Below are positions 42,867 to 51,962 of a stretch of 64,000 bases of DNA, piece after piece; position 1 is the first letter of the stretch, and the number at the start of each line of letters is the position of its first letter. The DNA comes from Zhuqueibacter pondensis. Its GTDB lineage: Bacteria > Zhuqueibacterota > Zhuqueibacteria > Zhuqueibacterales > Zhuqueibacteraceae. The position numbers and the translations under genes are program-made. The stretch spans positions 54,746 to 118,745 of the forward strand of contig JAPDQK010000013.1 of NCBI GenBank assembly GCA_034505955.1, given 5' to 3'. The notes beneath the pieces are model-generated. The model ran no database searches. It was given only the letters and a program-made list of their open reading frames with translations, and had not been told where the DNA came from.

Positions 42867-44381
42867 ATGGATTTCATCACTGCACGCTTGCAGGATAATA
42901 TTGCCAGCCTCGGCTACTTCATTCCCGAGATCATTCTGGTTGCAATGATGCTGGTGTTGATGATTGTGGACATGCGGATCAAGCGGGCGCAAACGCCCTG
43001 GCTCGGCATCATCGCCCTGGTCGGAAGTATTTTAGCCCTGGTCGCGGTTTTGGCGCAGTATTTGTTGCCGGCAAAGGGTTTGTTTAATAATATGATGGTC
43101 GTCGATCCCTTTGCCCTGTTCTTCAAATTGATCTTTATCGCCAGCATGGTGATGGTCGTTTTCCTGTCGCTATCCTCTTTGGAACTGGCTGGCCGCAACG
43201 TCGGCGAGTATTTCATCCTGATCACCGCCACCACCGCGGGCATGTTTTGGATGGCTTCTGCCACCAACTTGCTGACGATTTTCATCGCCATTGAGACGGT
43301 CAGCATCACTTCGTTTGCGTTGGCGACTTACTTGAAAACTGTCAAGCGCTCGAGTGAAGCCGGACTGAAGTATGCGATTTACGGCGCATTCTCTTCCGGA
43401 TTGATGCTGTACGGCTTCTCGGTGTTATATGGTCTCACCGGCTCGTTGAACATTTATGAGATTGCCCACATTCTTGGCGCCTCGAATCCCAACCCGTTGA
43501 CTTTGTTTGTTGCGGTGTTGCTGATTCTTGCCGGCTTCGGCTATAAGATCGCCTCAGTGCCATTTCATTTTTGGGCGCCGGATGTTTACGAAGGCGCGCC
43601 GACTCCCATTACCGCTTTTCTGAGTGTCGGACCCAAAGCTGCCGGATTCGCTTTGCTGATTCGGTTTTTCAATACCGGCTTCGCGACCACTACTGATGGT
43701 TCGATATGGTATACGGTCGCCAATCTCAATTGGCCGCAACTGCTTGCGGTGATTTCTGCGGCCACCATGACACTTGGCAATTTGATCGCCATCAAACAGA
43801 ACAACATCAAACGGCTGCTGGCCTATTCGAGCATTGCCCATGCCGGTTACGCGCTGATGGGCACCGTGCTGCTGACGCGCGAAGGCGTTTATGCGACCAT
43901 GTTTTATCTGGTCGCGTATTATTTGATGAATCTTGGCGCCTTTTTGGTCGTGATCATTTGCCAGGACTTGATCAAGAGCGAGCGCATTGAAGATTATCGC
44001 GGCCTCGGCTTTCGTGCGCCGGTGGTCGCCGTGGCGATGACGATTTTCCTGTTCTCGCTGACCGGGCTTCCGGTGACCGCCGGATTCATCGGCAAATTTT
44101 ATTTGCTCGCGGCGCTCATTCGAGGCGGTGAGCAATATATCTGGCTGGCAGTGGTGGCCATTATCAACACGGTCATTTCGTTGTTTTACTACGCGCGCAT
44201 TTTCAAAGCCATGTACCTGGAGGCCTCCGGCGACGAAGTGCTGCCGGCGCGCTTGCCGGTCTCAGCCACTGCCATCGTCTTGCTGGCCGTGCTCGCGGTG
44301 CCGACGGTTTTATTGGGCGTTTACTGGGCGCCATTGTTCGATTTGGCCACTTCGTCGGTGAAGTTTTTCGCCGCCCTTTGA
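42867..44381 (+). CDS. nuoN: NADH-quinone oxidoreductase subunit N
   Basis: A 504-residue antiporter-like subunit with about 14 helices. Signatures: LLTIFIAIETVSITSFALATYLK, YKIASVPFHFWAPDVYEGAPTPITAFLSVGPKAAGFALLIRF and RLLAYSSIAHAGYALMG. TTTTGGAGTTGAC precedes the ATG at 42867, preferred over an upstream TTG. It is the last nuo gene in this cluster. Confidence 0.96.
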   Translation: MDFITARLQDNIASLGYFIPEIILVAMMLVLMIVDMRIKRAQTPWLGIIALVGSILALVAVLAQYLLPAKGLFNNMMVVDPFALFFKLIFIASMVMVVFLSLSSLELAGRNVGEYFILITATTAGMFWMASATNLLTIFIAIETVSITSFALATYLKTVKRSSEAGLKYAIYGAFSSGLMLYGFSVLYGLTGSLNIYEIAHILGASNPNPLTLFVAVLLILAGFGYKIASVPFHFWAPDVYEGAPTPITAFLSVGPKAAGFALLIRFFNTGFATTTDGSIWYTVANLNWPQLLAVISAATMTLGNLIAIKQNNIKRLLAYSSIAHAGYALMGTVLLTREGVYATMFYLVAYYLMNLGAFLVVIICQDLIKSERIEDYRGLGFRAPVVAVAMTIFLFSLTGLPVTAGFIGKFYLLAALIRGGEQYIWLAVVAIINTVISLFYYARIFKAMYLEASGDEVLPARLPVSATAIVLLAVLAVPTVLLGVYWAPLFDLATSSVKFFAAL

Positions 44382-44434
44382 GAAAAAATCCACAAATTTA
44401 CCAATAACGCAATTTGTTACGTGAGAGAATGGAA

Positions 44435-45013
44435 ATGAAAAAGTTTTGGCAAGGCTTGATTGTCGGTGTGGTGGCTACCCTCATCATGATCGTCAATGTT
44501 TTGCCTTCGCTCATTCCGGCAGGGCAGGCGCAACAGGAAGCGTTTTATCAGGGCAAAACGGTTTTTGTCAAAGTCGCCGAAGAAAATTTGCGTGCGGCAC
44601 CTGCTCCCACCGGCGACCGGCTTGGCGTCATCTTCAAAGGCACCAGCATGGTGGTCTTGCAAGATCAAGGCAAATGGCTGTTTGTCAATCTTCGTGGGTT
44701 CATTTGGAAAGAGTCTGTGACTGGAGAGAAGGGCGTCTTCCGTGGCCAACCGTACCGGGCCGCCATGATTTTGGTGAAGACCGAAGCCGAAGCCCAGGAT
44801 ATTCTTAGACAACTTCAGGCCGGCGCTGATTTCGCCAAGCTCGCGACAAAATCCATTGGTCCGAATCCCAACAAGGGAGGCGATTTGGGCGATGCTTATC
44901 CCGGCGATTTTTCCAAAGAGTATGAGACGGCAATCCTCGCTTTGAAAGTGGGAGAGATCAGCGGCATTATCAAGACGGCCAATGGCTTTCACATTTTCAA
45001 GCGCCTCAAATAG
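44435..45013 (+). CDS. Exported SH3-like plus parvulin (PpiC-type) protein
   Basis: A 192-residue protein. After a signal/anchor (KKFWQGLIVGVVATLIMIVNVLPSLIPAGQAQ) comes a bacterial SH3-like domain (about 40-95; VAEENLRAAPAPTGDRLGVI), then a parvulin-type domain (about 105-192): AAMILVKTEAEAQDILRQLQAGADFAKLATKSIGPNPNKGGDLG ... SGIIKTANGFHIFKRLK. The parvulin fold catalyses prolyl isomerisation or chaperones envelope proteins, and the export signal places it in the periplasm. GAGAGAATGGAA precedes the ATG at 44435 (44429 is a possible alternative). It follows nuoN closely and may be co-transcribed, without an obvious functional link. Confidence 0.85.
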   Translation: MKKFWQGLIVGVVATLIMIVNVLPSLIPAGQAQQEAFYQGKTVFVKVAEENLRAAPAPTGDRLGVIFKGTSMVVLQDQGKWLFVNLRGFIWKESVTGEKGVFRGQPYRAAMILVKTEAEAQDILRQLQAGADFAKLATKSIGPNPNKGGDLGDAYPGDFSKEYETAILALKVGEISGIIKTANGFHIFKRLK

Positions 45014-45361
45014 CGTGGTAATTCTTCACGCGATTACCTCGAGTGCGTCACCTGGCAGAGCGTCCTTGGATTTTAAATTTTCAGCGCAGGCCGCGCCGTT
45101 CAACACTCCTTCGTTCGTTTCGCGCGGAAAGTCAGCAGCGAATCGCGCTCACCGCCACATTCCCATGCGTGTCATCCTTTTGTCTCCGCGGAGCCAGGGG
45201 TTGGTATTTCCGCATCCTGCTGGTATATAAGCCAGCCACGCGCTCACGTTCAGGGATGCACGTTGGTGAATAGTGAAAGCCATCCCAAAAACTGAAGATG
45301 GAATTAATCGACGTTTTTCAATCGATTGATCCGACAATCCGGAACTCCCCTGTTCCATGGT
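45014..45361. other. Non-coding gap
   Basis: 348 bases between the parvulin gene and the convergent PEGA gene. No ORF, promoter or stable hairpin was convincing. Confidence 0.4.
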
Positions 45362-46285
45362 TTATTCGAGATAGATACGAAAATGCACCACTCCCCAGCG
45401 ATGGCCATCCACACTTTCAACGGTCAAAGTGTACTCCCCAGTCTCCCAATAATCATGATGGTAGTAGCACCAGTCGTGATCCCTTCCTGATTTAATGTTG
45501 AGCGTATGCTTGGCGCGTGAGAACAGCTTGCCATCCCGATAAATGGAAAAACGCAATGGAATGGAAATCGTGGTCTCACTCGAGTTGCGGAAAATCATGC
45601 GCGCGATGAGAAACATGCCGGCAGTTGCAGGATGAAAAACGTTGGCACCACGTCGCCCTCGAAACAATGAGCAATCACACGCACGTGCTTCATCCTCTTC
45701 CATAAATAATGCCAGGTTATGCAGTCGAACGTGCTCGAAATTCGTATCATAGATCTCTTTTGTCACATCCTGGATTTTGCCCCTTTCCAGGCGCAGACGC
45801 CTCAACTCATCCTGCTGCAGCCATATGTTGTCCGTTACGGTGCCGATCGTAATTCGATATGAGCCGGTCGGCACATCATCCAGGCGCAACGGCGTCATGC
45901 CTTTGTCATCGTCATTCAAACGTATCGGCAGGCCCGGTGGATTGCTGCTCAAAATCAGCGACGCCGTTGTTTGGCGCAGCCGGACATCATATCTTTTGTA
46001 TTGCGGACGCGTCTTTATTTTTGCCGGCCACAACCGCACGCGGATCTCCAGGACACGATCGCTCTCGATGCGGACTTTTCTGGTAACGGTCCGATATCCC
46101 GGTTTTTCAATCCGCAGGGAATAAATGCCGGGGTCAAGCATGCCAGCCGAATCTGCGGGCGCGTCGTTAATGAAAAGCCTAACCCCTCCTGGTTGTACCG
46201 TAACCCGATAATACCCGGGCTGTGACCATGCCGTGGTAACAAAAGCCGGCAAAAGCAAGCACAAAAGCACCAAACTCCGATGCAT
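45362..46285 (-). CDS. PEGA-domain secreted protein
   Basis: A 307-residue protein with a signal peptide (MHRSLVLLCLLLPAFVTTAWSQ). Two PEGA-like beta-modules follow: VTVQPGGVRLFINDAPADSAGMLDPGIYSLRIEKPGY (about 28-65) and LILSSNPPGLPIRLNDDDKGMTPLRLDDVPTGSYRI (about 110-148). The C-terminal half, with a CDCS cluster and DHDWCYYHHDYWETGEYTLTVES, is beta-rich and unassigned. PEGA proteins bind cell-surface components; the role here is unknown. It is preceded by the 13-bp tandem repeat array. Confidence 0.78.
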   Translation of the reverse strand: MHRSLVLLCLLLPAFVTTAWSQPGYYRVTVQPGGVRLFINDAPADSAGMLDPGIYSLRIEKPGYRTVTRKVRIESDRVLEIRVRLWPAKIKTRPQYKRYDVRLRQTTASLILSSNPPGLPIRLNDDDKGMTPLRLDDVPTGSYRITIGTVTDNIWLQQDELRRLRLERGKIQDVTKEIYDTNFEHVRLHNLALFMEEDEARACDCSLFRGRRGANVFHPATAGMFLIARMIFRNSSETTISIPLRFSIYRDGKLFSRAKHTLNIKSGRDHDWCYYHHDYWETGEYTLTVESVDGHRWGVVHFRIYLE

Positions 46286-46338
46286 ACGCGCCTCTGTTGC
46301 TTATCTCATCGCACGAAAAACCATGTTGGTGGTGTAAG

Positions 46339-46416
46339 GGCTGCGCCTGTAGGCTGCGCCTGTAGGCTGCGCCTGTAGGCTGCGCCTGTAGGCTACGCCT
46401 GTAGGCTGCGCCTGTG
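46339..46416. repeat. Six tandem copies of the 13-bp GGCTRCGCCTGTA repeat
   Basis: Six consecutive units starting 46339, 46352, 46365, 46378, 46391 and 46404; unit five has A at position five (GGCTACGCCTGTA) and the last is truncated at its end. A degenerate unit follows at 46423. There are no unique spacers, so it is not a CRISPR array. Confidence 0.92.
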
Positions 46417-46581
46417 CAGGACTGCGCCCGTGAGGTTTGGATATGGGAATTCTCCTCAATTATCACGCGTCGAGGTCGGAGCTCGAACCGATTACGTGCA
46501 TCTCATCAACTCCTGTTTCCTCATCACTTGTCTATACCACTTGTCTTCCCGAGATGCAAACAAATTTTTTTAAAAAAACTC

Positions 46582-46610
46582 TTGACTTTTGATCTCTTTT
46601 GTCTTATATT
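46582..46610 (+). promoter_or_regulatory. Near-consensus promoter with no confident gene
   Basis: TTGACT (46582-46587), 17-base spacer, TATATT (46605-46610). Downstream on the plus strand is AATGGCGTGCTGTACG and a 7-bp hairpin TACGAGA/TCTCGTA near 46665. A 98-codon frame from 46632 overlaps the VanZ-like gene end in antisense and has no recognisable product, so it may drive a small or antisense RNA. Confidence 0.6.
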
Positions 46611-46845
46611 AAAACAGCTTAATTGACAAAAATGGCGTGCTGTACGAGTTGTTTCGATACAAACTACGAGATCCCCCCCCAGTCTCGTAAGTTTGAACCG
46701 GGTTATCGGAGCGACAACGGCAGTACGCCTTTTTATTTTATACCTCTCTCCCCAAATTACGATAGTCAAACCTTCGATTACTTTATTTCATCAAAGAAAA
46801 GGCATCCCAAGCTTAAAAAATATAAGAAGGTCCTCTCAGTTTGCC

Positions 46846-47940
46846 TCAAGATTGTCGCCTTAGCCTTGTTAAAAGGAAAAATACACCCATCAACAGCATA
46901 CCTGCCATTAGTCCCAAAATACCGGTAAGTGGAAAAAGCACAAAGGGATGGATAGACTGCACGGTGAATTGGAGGAGTGACAAAAACGGGTAGAAGCCGA
47001 GGGAGATAAAAATTATTCTCCGGAAAATTCGAGAAGTTTGAGGCCAATATCGGAAACCACAAAATACTGAAAGCATCCCAAGCCAAAAAGCACATCCACA
47101 AGTTATCACTAACGTCGTTCGCAGCTGTTCCTGATGCGGAAACCGATACAACCATTCCGCCGTTGACGGAAAAAGCTGCCAAAGCTCGGGCAGCGCCTGC
47201 CAGGAATATTGCCAACGCAGCCACTGGCGTTGAAAATTTTCCAATTTCAAAGTGAAATCAAAAGGTGCCAGAGCCAGCAAGGTTTGCAGCAGCAGCGTTG
47301 CCAGCCACAACATAAAAACCGGACGGGTGCGGGAAAATCGCTTCAGTTCGCTCATTGCGACCGCAAGCAGTCCCGGATAAGCACGAGCCAGCCGGATACC
47401 CATGTAAGCGCCCACGACATTATTGATCACATCATTGATCGAAGTATTACGGCCATTCAAAAAAAGTTGCATCAATTCGATGGTTCCACTGTACAGCAAT
47501 GCTGCGAGCAGGGAGGGACGAGTGTTTGCATGGTTTCCTGCATGACCCGCAGACTCGGGGGTTCCACGATTCAGACGACGGAGATGCAAAAGAAATCCGA
47601 ATGGAACGAACAGCAAAATATTTCCAACCGCGTCTCCCAATGACAGCACTTTGTGCTCGCTGTTCAAAAACGGGATGCACTCGGCACGCTTCCAATGATG
47701 GCGCAAACTCGAGCGTGTCCATTCAAGCTGAAACGGTATCGCTACCATATAGAAAATGAAAAGCGAATACAGCAGCAAAATTACGGTCGTGACCTTGTGA
47801 ACGGAACTGGAGGCTGAAATTTGGGCCGCGTCCGGGGAGGCTTGATCACTTTGGGTGCCGGCTGAGGTTTTTGGGATTCCCAATGCTGTTTGCCACTTGC
47901 TACTTGCCACTTGCTCTCGGCTCCTGAACTTTTCGGGCAA
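46846..47940 (-). CDS. VanZ-like membrane protein
   Basis: A 364-residue integral membrane protein with about nine helices. The VanZ signature is clear: SLGDAVGNILLFVPFGFLLHLRR, then GTIELMQLFLNGRNTSINDVINNVVGAYMG. VanZ proteins modify susceptibility to teicoplanin in resistance clusters, but most members are of unknown function. The start is uncertain: the frame opens with TTG at 47940 and a 48-residue non-hydrophobic leader containing a degenerate ACTTGCY heptamer repeat, with no ribosome site; a later start is possible. No vancomycin-resistance genes are nearby. Confidence 0.8.
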   Translation of the reverse strand: MPEKFRSREQVASSKWQTALGIPKTSAGTQSDQASPDAAQISASSSVHKVTTVILLLYSLFIFYMVAIPFQLEWTRSSLRHHWKRAECIPFLNSEHKVLSLGDAVGNILLFVPFGFLLHLRRLNRGTPESAGHAGNHANTRPSLLAALLYSGTIELMQLFLNGRNTSINDVINNVVGAYMGIRLARAYPGLLAVAMSELKRFSRTRPVFMLWLATLLLQTLLALAPFDFTLKLENFQRQWLRWQYSWQALPELWQLFPSTAEWLYRFPHQEQLRTTLVITCGCAFWLGMLSVFCGFRYWPQTSRIFRRIIFISLGFYPFLSLLQFTVQSIHPFVLFPLTGILGLMAGMLLMGVFFLLTRLRRQS

Positions 47941-48456
47941 CTGTTCTGCTCGACATTCTCCGGTTGTAAATTTTGCTCAGCGAGGGCGACGAAACGGCTT
48001 GATCCGTCAAATGATTTCAAGCGCCCATTGATTAATCACGGTGAAAAAGGCAACAACAATGCTATTCAACCCTGCGGGCACAGCCGCTGCAGCAATGTTG
48101 CTGAGTACAGGGGATAACCAGAAACATGAACAACAAAATAATGGATTCCAAGTTGCCATGCAAGTGAAATAAAGGCCACTCGAAATCAACAATCATGGGC
48201 GAGCAGGAGGCGGCAAACATGCCACACTGTGGCGCAGATTCACACCCGAAACTCAGCGGATTCGTGCGACATCGTGACCCGGCTTTATGAAAAACTCCGC
48301 AGGACAATGACTGAGCAAGGTGGCATGGTGATTGAAACTTTGCCTTTGTTGCGGTTCTTTTGCTTACGGGACTTTCCCGTGGCTGCGATGTAGCCGAAAT
48401 TCTTGTTTTGCAAAAATGATTTGCATGAGAATATTTTTTTTCTATTTTATGACAAC
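47941..48456. other. Gap between the VanZ-like and Omp85 genes
   Basis: 516 bases between divergent genes, without a gene I can support. A short array of ACTTGCC/ACTTGCT heptamers lies just inside the neighbouring VanZ-like leader (about 47890-47915). Confidence 0.4.
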
Positions 48457-49788
48457 ATGAAAATGTTCCATTTGAAGAAACTGCGCCTTGGGCTTATCCT
48501 TTTGATTTTCCTCCTGGCACAATTCGTCCTGGCGCAGGAACAGAGCGGCCGGCTTCTCGTTGAGCGCATCGATATTCTCGGCGCGCGCAAGACCAAACCG
48601 CAGGTGATTCACCGCTACCTGAGTTTCCGCGAGGGGCAGGCATTAACGCCGGAGCTGATCGAGCACGATCAGCAGGCCCTGCTGGCCACCAACTTCTTCA
48701 AACGCGTTGATTTCAGCACTGCGCCGGGCAGCGAAAAGGGAAAAGTCATCGTCATCATCGAGCTGCAGGAACGCCGGTTGCCGACGTTGGAATTCGCCGG
48801 TGGGTACAGTGAGCTCGACGGCTGGTACTTTTCTCCGCTCGGTCTGCGATATGACAATCTTTTGGGCACCGGCCATTTTCTCGGTGTGCGCATGCTCGTC
48901 GGTGATCAAGTGGGTGGAGTGAATTTTCGTTTCCGGCAGCCGCATTTGTTTGGCGGCAGCATGAATTTTCAATTCGATTTCGAGGTGCTCAACCGGAATG
49001 TGATACATTATCTTGATGCGCGCAAAGTCATTCAAAAGGTGGGGATTGGCACCGCGCGTTTTACATTGAGTGGTACGCGCGGCATGGGGAAATTTCTGGC
49101 CGGCGGCTACCAAATCGGCAGCGCCGAACCGGACAGCTCCGCTAAATTCACAAATAATGACAGCCTGATTTACTCCTTTCCGCCGGATATTGCGAAAAAT
49201 CTTGGCAAAAAGGAGCTGGGCATATTCTGGTTGCGGCTGCAGGCAGATACGCGTGACAATATGTTCTTTCCGCGCCGAGGTCTCTGGGGTGCGCTCTCCC
49301 TCGAAGTCGCGGACCGGCAATTTGGCGGGAACACCCAATTTACGCGTACGATTTTTGATGGCCGCTTTTATCAGAATATCGGACACAGCGTTCTGGCATT
49401 GCGTCTGAAAGCGGCGGCGACCTCCACCTCCACGCCCTACTATGAGCGTTTCTATCTTGGAGGTGCATACTCTTTGCGTGGCTTCGCCGAGCGCAGCCTG
49501 ACGCCAATCGGCTACGGCACGCAACTCGTGCTCGCCAATCTGGAATGGCGAATGCCCATTGCGAGTCGCAATCCGCAAAAACCAAGTCTGATGGGTGTGG
49601 TTTTTTTTGATGCCGGTGGCATCGGCACGCCGCAAACCAAAATCAACAAGCATGATATTCTCACGGCAGTGGGATTCGGCTTCCGGCTGAATGTTCCCAT
49701 CCTCGGTTTGCTCAGGTGTGATTTCGCCTATCCGCAAAAAAGCCCTGATGATTTCAGATTTCACTTTGCTATCGGACATCCATTTTGA
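48457..49788 (+). CDS. Omp85/BamA-family outer-membrane protein with one POTRA domain
   Basis: A 443-residue outer-membrane protein. After a signal peptide (about 1-28, ending FVLAQE) comes a single POTRA-like domain (LLVERIDILGARKTKPQVIHRYL ... FKRVDFSTAP), then an Omp85 barrel with the conserved SLRGFAERS loop and terminal Phe (HFAIGHPF). BamA normally has five POTRA domains, so this is a shorter paralogue, perhaps a two-partner secretion or envelope-assembly protein. It is 6 bases from the DUF4390 gene and may share a transcript with that gene and ntrY. Confidence 0.88.
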   Translation: MKMFHLKKLRLGLILLIFLLAQFVLAQEQSGRLLVERIDILGARKTKPQVIHRYLSFREGQALTPELIEHDQQALLATNFFKRVDFSTAPGSEKGKVIVIIELQERRLPTLEFAGGYSELDGWYFSPLGLRYDNLLGTGHFLGVRMLVGDQVGGVNFRFRQPHLFGGSMNFQFDFEVLNRNVIHYLDARKVIQKVGIGTARFTLSGTRGMGKFLAGGYQIGSAEPDSSAKFTNNDSLIYSFPPDIAKNLGKKELGIFWLRLQADTRDNMFFPRRGLWGALSLEVADRQFGGNTQFTRTIFDGRFYQNIGHSVLALRLKAAATSTSTPYYERFYLGGAYSLRGFAERSLTPIGYGTQLVLANLEWRMPIASRNPQKPSLMGVVFFDAGGIGTPQTKINKHDILTAVGFGFRLNVPILGLLRCDFAYPQKSPDDFRFHFAIGHPF

Positions 49789-49794
49789 GAGACC

Positions 49795-50442
49795 ATGCGC
49801 CGCCAGATCAATTTAAAAATTCTTCTTTTCCTTTTGTTGGTCACGGAGGCGACGGCGCAAGCTCCGCGCGTGGTTTCTCTGGTCGCCGAGGCAGGGGAAC
49901 AACATCTCGCGGTTTCCGCCCGGCTGGCGCATCTCTTTTCGCCCAAAATCGTCAACACCATCCGCAGCGGCATGCCCGCGGTCATTCGTCTCGATTTCCG
50001 CCTGGTGGCAGAGCCTGATCGTGAGGTGCAGCGCTTGACGCGTGCGCTGCATCTTTCTTATGATTTGTGGAATGAGCGTTATCACCTCCGCTTCGACCAC
50101 CGTGAACAATTGGTGATGAGTTTTGCGGAATTGGAAAAAATTTGCAGTGCCTTCGAGGAGCAACAATTTTTGCCACTCGACCGGTTGTCATCACAGCCAA
50201 CGTATCGTTTGCGCCTGCAGATCACGGTGATTCCCATCAGTGCCAAACAGGATCAACAATTCCGAGACTGGCTCGAAAATTCCGGGGCAACGGAAGAATC
50301 CGCCCCTGGCGAGGAACGCGCCTCCGGATTCCGTCTCAACCTCAGCAAATTGCTCTCCTTCTTTTTGGGCAAAAAGGATCAGCCGTTTGGCGTCTCGGAA
50401 TGGGCAATGTCGCCGCCGTTTCGTCTCGGAGAGGCACGATGA
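49795..50442 (+). CDS. DUF4390-like exported protein
   Basis: A 215-residue protein with a signal peptide (MRRQINLKILLFLLLVTEATAQ). It resembles DUF4390, which in other bacteria lies before NtrY-type kinases: HLAVSARLAHLFSPKIVNTIRSGMPAVIRLDFRLV, and YDLWNERYHLRFDHREQLVM. It may act as a periplasmic input to the kinase. Its stop overlaps the kinase ATG (ATGA), so they are translationally coupled. No catalytic motif is seen. Confidence 0.68.
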   Translation: MRRQINLKILLFLLLVTEATAQAPRVVSLVAEAGEQHLAVSARLAHLFSPKIVNTIRSGMPAVIRLDFRLVAEPDREVQRLTRALHLSYDLWNERYHLRFDHREQLVMSFAELEKICSAFEEQQFLPLDRLSSQPTYRLRLQITVIPISAKQDQQFRDWLENSGATEESAPGEERASGFRLNLSKLLSFFLGKKDQPFGVSEWAMSPPFRLGEAR

Positions 50443-51962
50443 AGCGTCTGCGTACAAAATTCATCTTGATCTTCATCCTGCTCACCCTGCTCCCGGCTTT
50501 GCCGGTTGCTTATCTTGTTCGATATTTTGTTGAAAGAAGCCTGGGGATTGCTTTGCAAAAACCCATGACCGAGGGTCTGACCAGCGCGCTGGATCTGCTC
50601 AGCTTGCAAATGAACGCCGAAAGGCAGAAACTGGTGGCGCAATTGCACAATTTTATTCGCAACTTGGATGCCACGGAATTGACAAAATGGAATTGGAACA
50701 AGTATGAACCCATCACGGTGGCACTGGTGGATTCCAGCGGTGAAACGTTGCAAAGCTGGCCGAAATTGGCTGCGATCAATTTTGAAAAATCCGTTTTGCA
50801 AAATCTTTTGCCGGGTGATTCACTGGTGAATGTCGGCAGCGACAGCGTGACCATGCGGCTGGCATTACGACTTCCCCAAAGGATGCAGCCGGCCGCATGG
50901 CTGGTGGCCGAGCAAAATTTTTCGGAAAAGTTGCAGCACCACGCGCATACCATCATCAATGCTGCACAAACACGTCAATATCTCGACTTGAAAGAGTTCG
51001 AGTTGCGGCGCGGCATGCTGCTGGCTTTTCTCGCTGTTTATGCACCGATGCTTTTATTCAGCCTTGGGATGGGCTGGTATTTTGCGCGTCGCATCACCAG
51101 CCCTCTTGCCGAACTGGCAAGAGGCGTGCAGCAATTGGCCGCGGGCCGGTGGGAGCATCGCGTAACGGTGCGCTCGCAGGATGAAATCGGGCAATTGGGG
51201 ACCGCGTTCAATCAGATGGTTGGAGATCTCCGCCGCCAGCAGGAGCAGGTGATCGCGCTGGAGAAAATGGCCGCGTGGCGGGAAATTGCCCGCGTGCTGG
51301 CGCATGAAATTAAAAATCCGCTCACGCCGATGCAATTGATGGTGCGGCAGATTCAGGATGAATATCCCGGGACAGACGAAGCCTATCGCCAAACACTCCG
51401 CGAATGTTGCCGAATCATTGATGAAGAAATCGAGAAGCTGCGGCAGCTCGTGCGCGAGTTTTCGGATTTCGCTCGCATGCCGGAGCTGCATCCGGCGCCC
51501 GGGCAGTTCAATGAATTGGCAACGGAGGTGGCGAAACTTTATTCGCAGCGACCGGTGGAATTGCAGCTCGATCCGGCGCTGCCTCAATGCAATTTTGATT
51601 GGGATGCCATGCGCCGCGTCTTGATCAATCTCATTGAGAATGCCATGCAAGCCTCAGCAACGGCCACAATCACTTTGCGAACTTTTCATTCTCCCAATGA
51701 GATCGCCATAGCCGTTGAGGACACCGGTCCTGGCATCCCCTCGGAGAATTTGTCTCGTATTTTTGAGCCATATTTCTCCACCAAGAAATCCGGCATCGGC
51801 TTGGGCCTGGCGATTGTCAAGCGTATTGTCGAGGAGCATGGGGGAACGATCTCGGTTCAAAGTGAAGTGGGGCGAGGGAGCAGGTTTATTTGTAAATTTT
51901 CCGATGCCTTGACCATAGCAGATTTGAACAAAAATACCATGGGAGGTTTCTATGTCACTTGA
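50439..51962 (+). CDS. NtrY-like membrane histidine kinase
   Basis: A 507-residue sensor kinase. Membrane helices near 8-28 and 192-214 flank a periplasmic domain; then HAMP (215-268), the H box REIARVLAHEIKNPLTPMQL (His289), an N box VLINLIENAMQAS, and the ATPase motifs VEDTGPGIPSENL and GIGLGLAIVKRI. It would phosphorylate the NtrX-type regulator encoded at 54553. The ATG at 50439 is coupled to DUF4390. Its last 25 residues (ADLNKNTMGGFYVT) look unusual, and the stop overlaps the STAND gene start by 11 bases. I infer the cassette changed the kinase 3' end. Confidence 0.93.
   Translation: MKRLRTKFILIFILLTLLPALPVAYLVRYFVERSLGIALQKPMTEGLTSALDLLSLQMNAERQKLVAQLHNFIRNLDATELTKWNWNKYEPITVALVDSSGETLQSWPKLAAINFEKSVLQNLLPGDSLVNVGSDSVTMRLALRLPQRMQPAAWLVAEQNFSEKLQHHAHTIINAAQTRQYLDLKEFELRRGMLLAFLAVYAPMLLFSLGMGWYFARRITSPLAELARGVQQLAAGRWEHRVTVRSQDEIGQLGTAFNQMVGDLRRQQEQVIALEKMAAWREIARVLAHEIKNPLTPMQLMVRQIQDEYPGTDEAYRQTLRECCRIIDEEIEKLRQLVREFSDFARMPELHPAPGQFNELATEVAKLYSQRPVELQLDPALPQCNFDWDAMRRVLINLIENAMQASATATITLRTFHSPNEIAIAVEDTGPGIPSENLSRIFEPYFSTKKSGIGLGLAIVKRIVEEHGGTISVQSEVGRGSRFICKFSDALTIADLNKNTMGGFYVT

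Noticed and set aside
45149..45358. Third copy of coding remnants A and B
   Set aside because: Only the words GCCAGCCA and CACGTTCA are shared; the aligned peptide is interrupted by a stop.
46339..46416. Tandem 13-bp repeats as a CRISPR array
   Set aside because: Units abut with no unique spacers and no cas genes are nearby.
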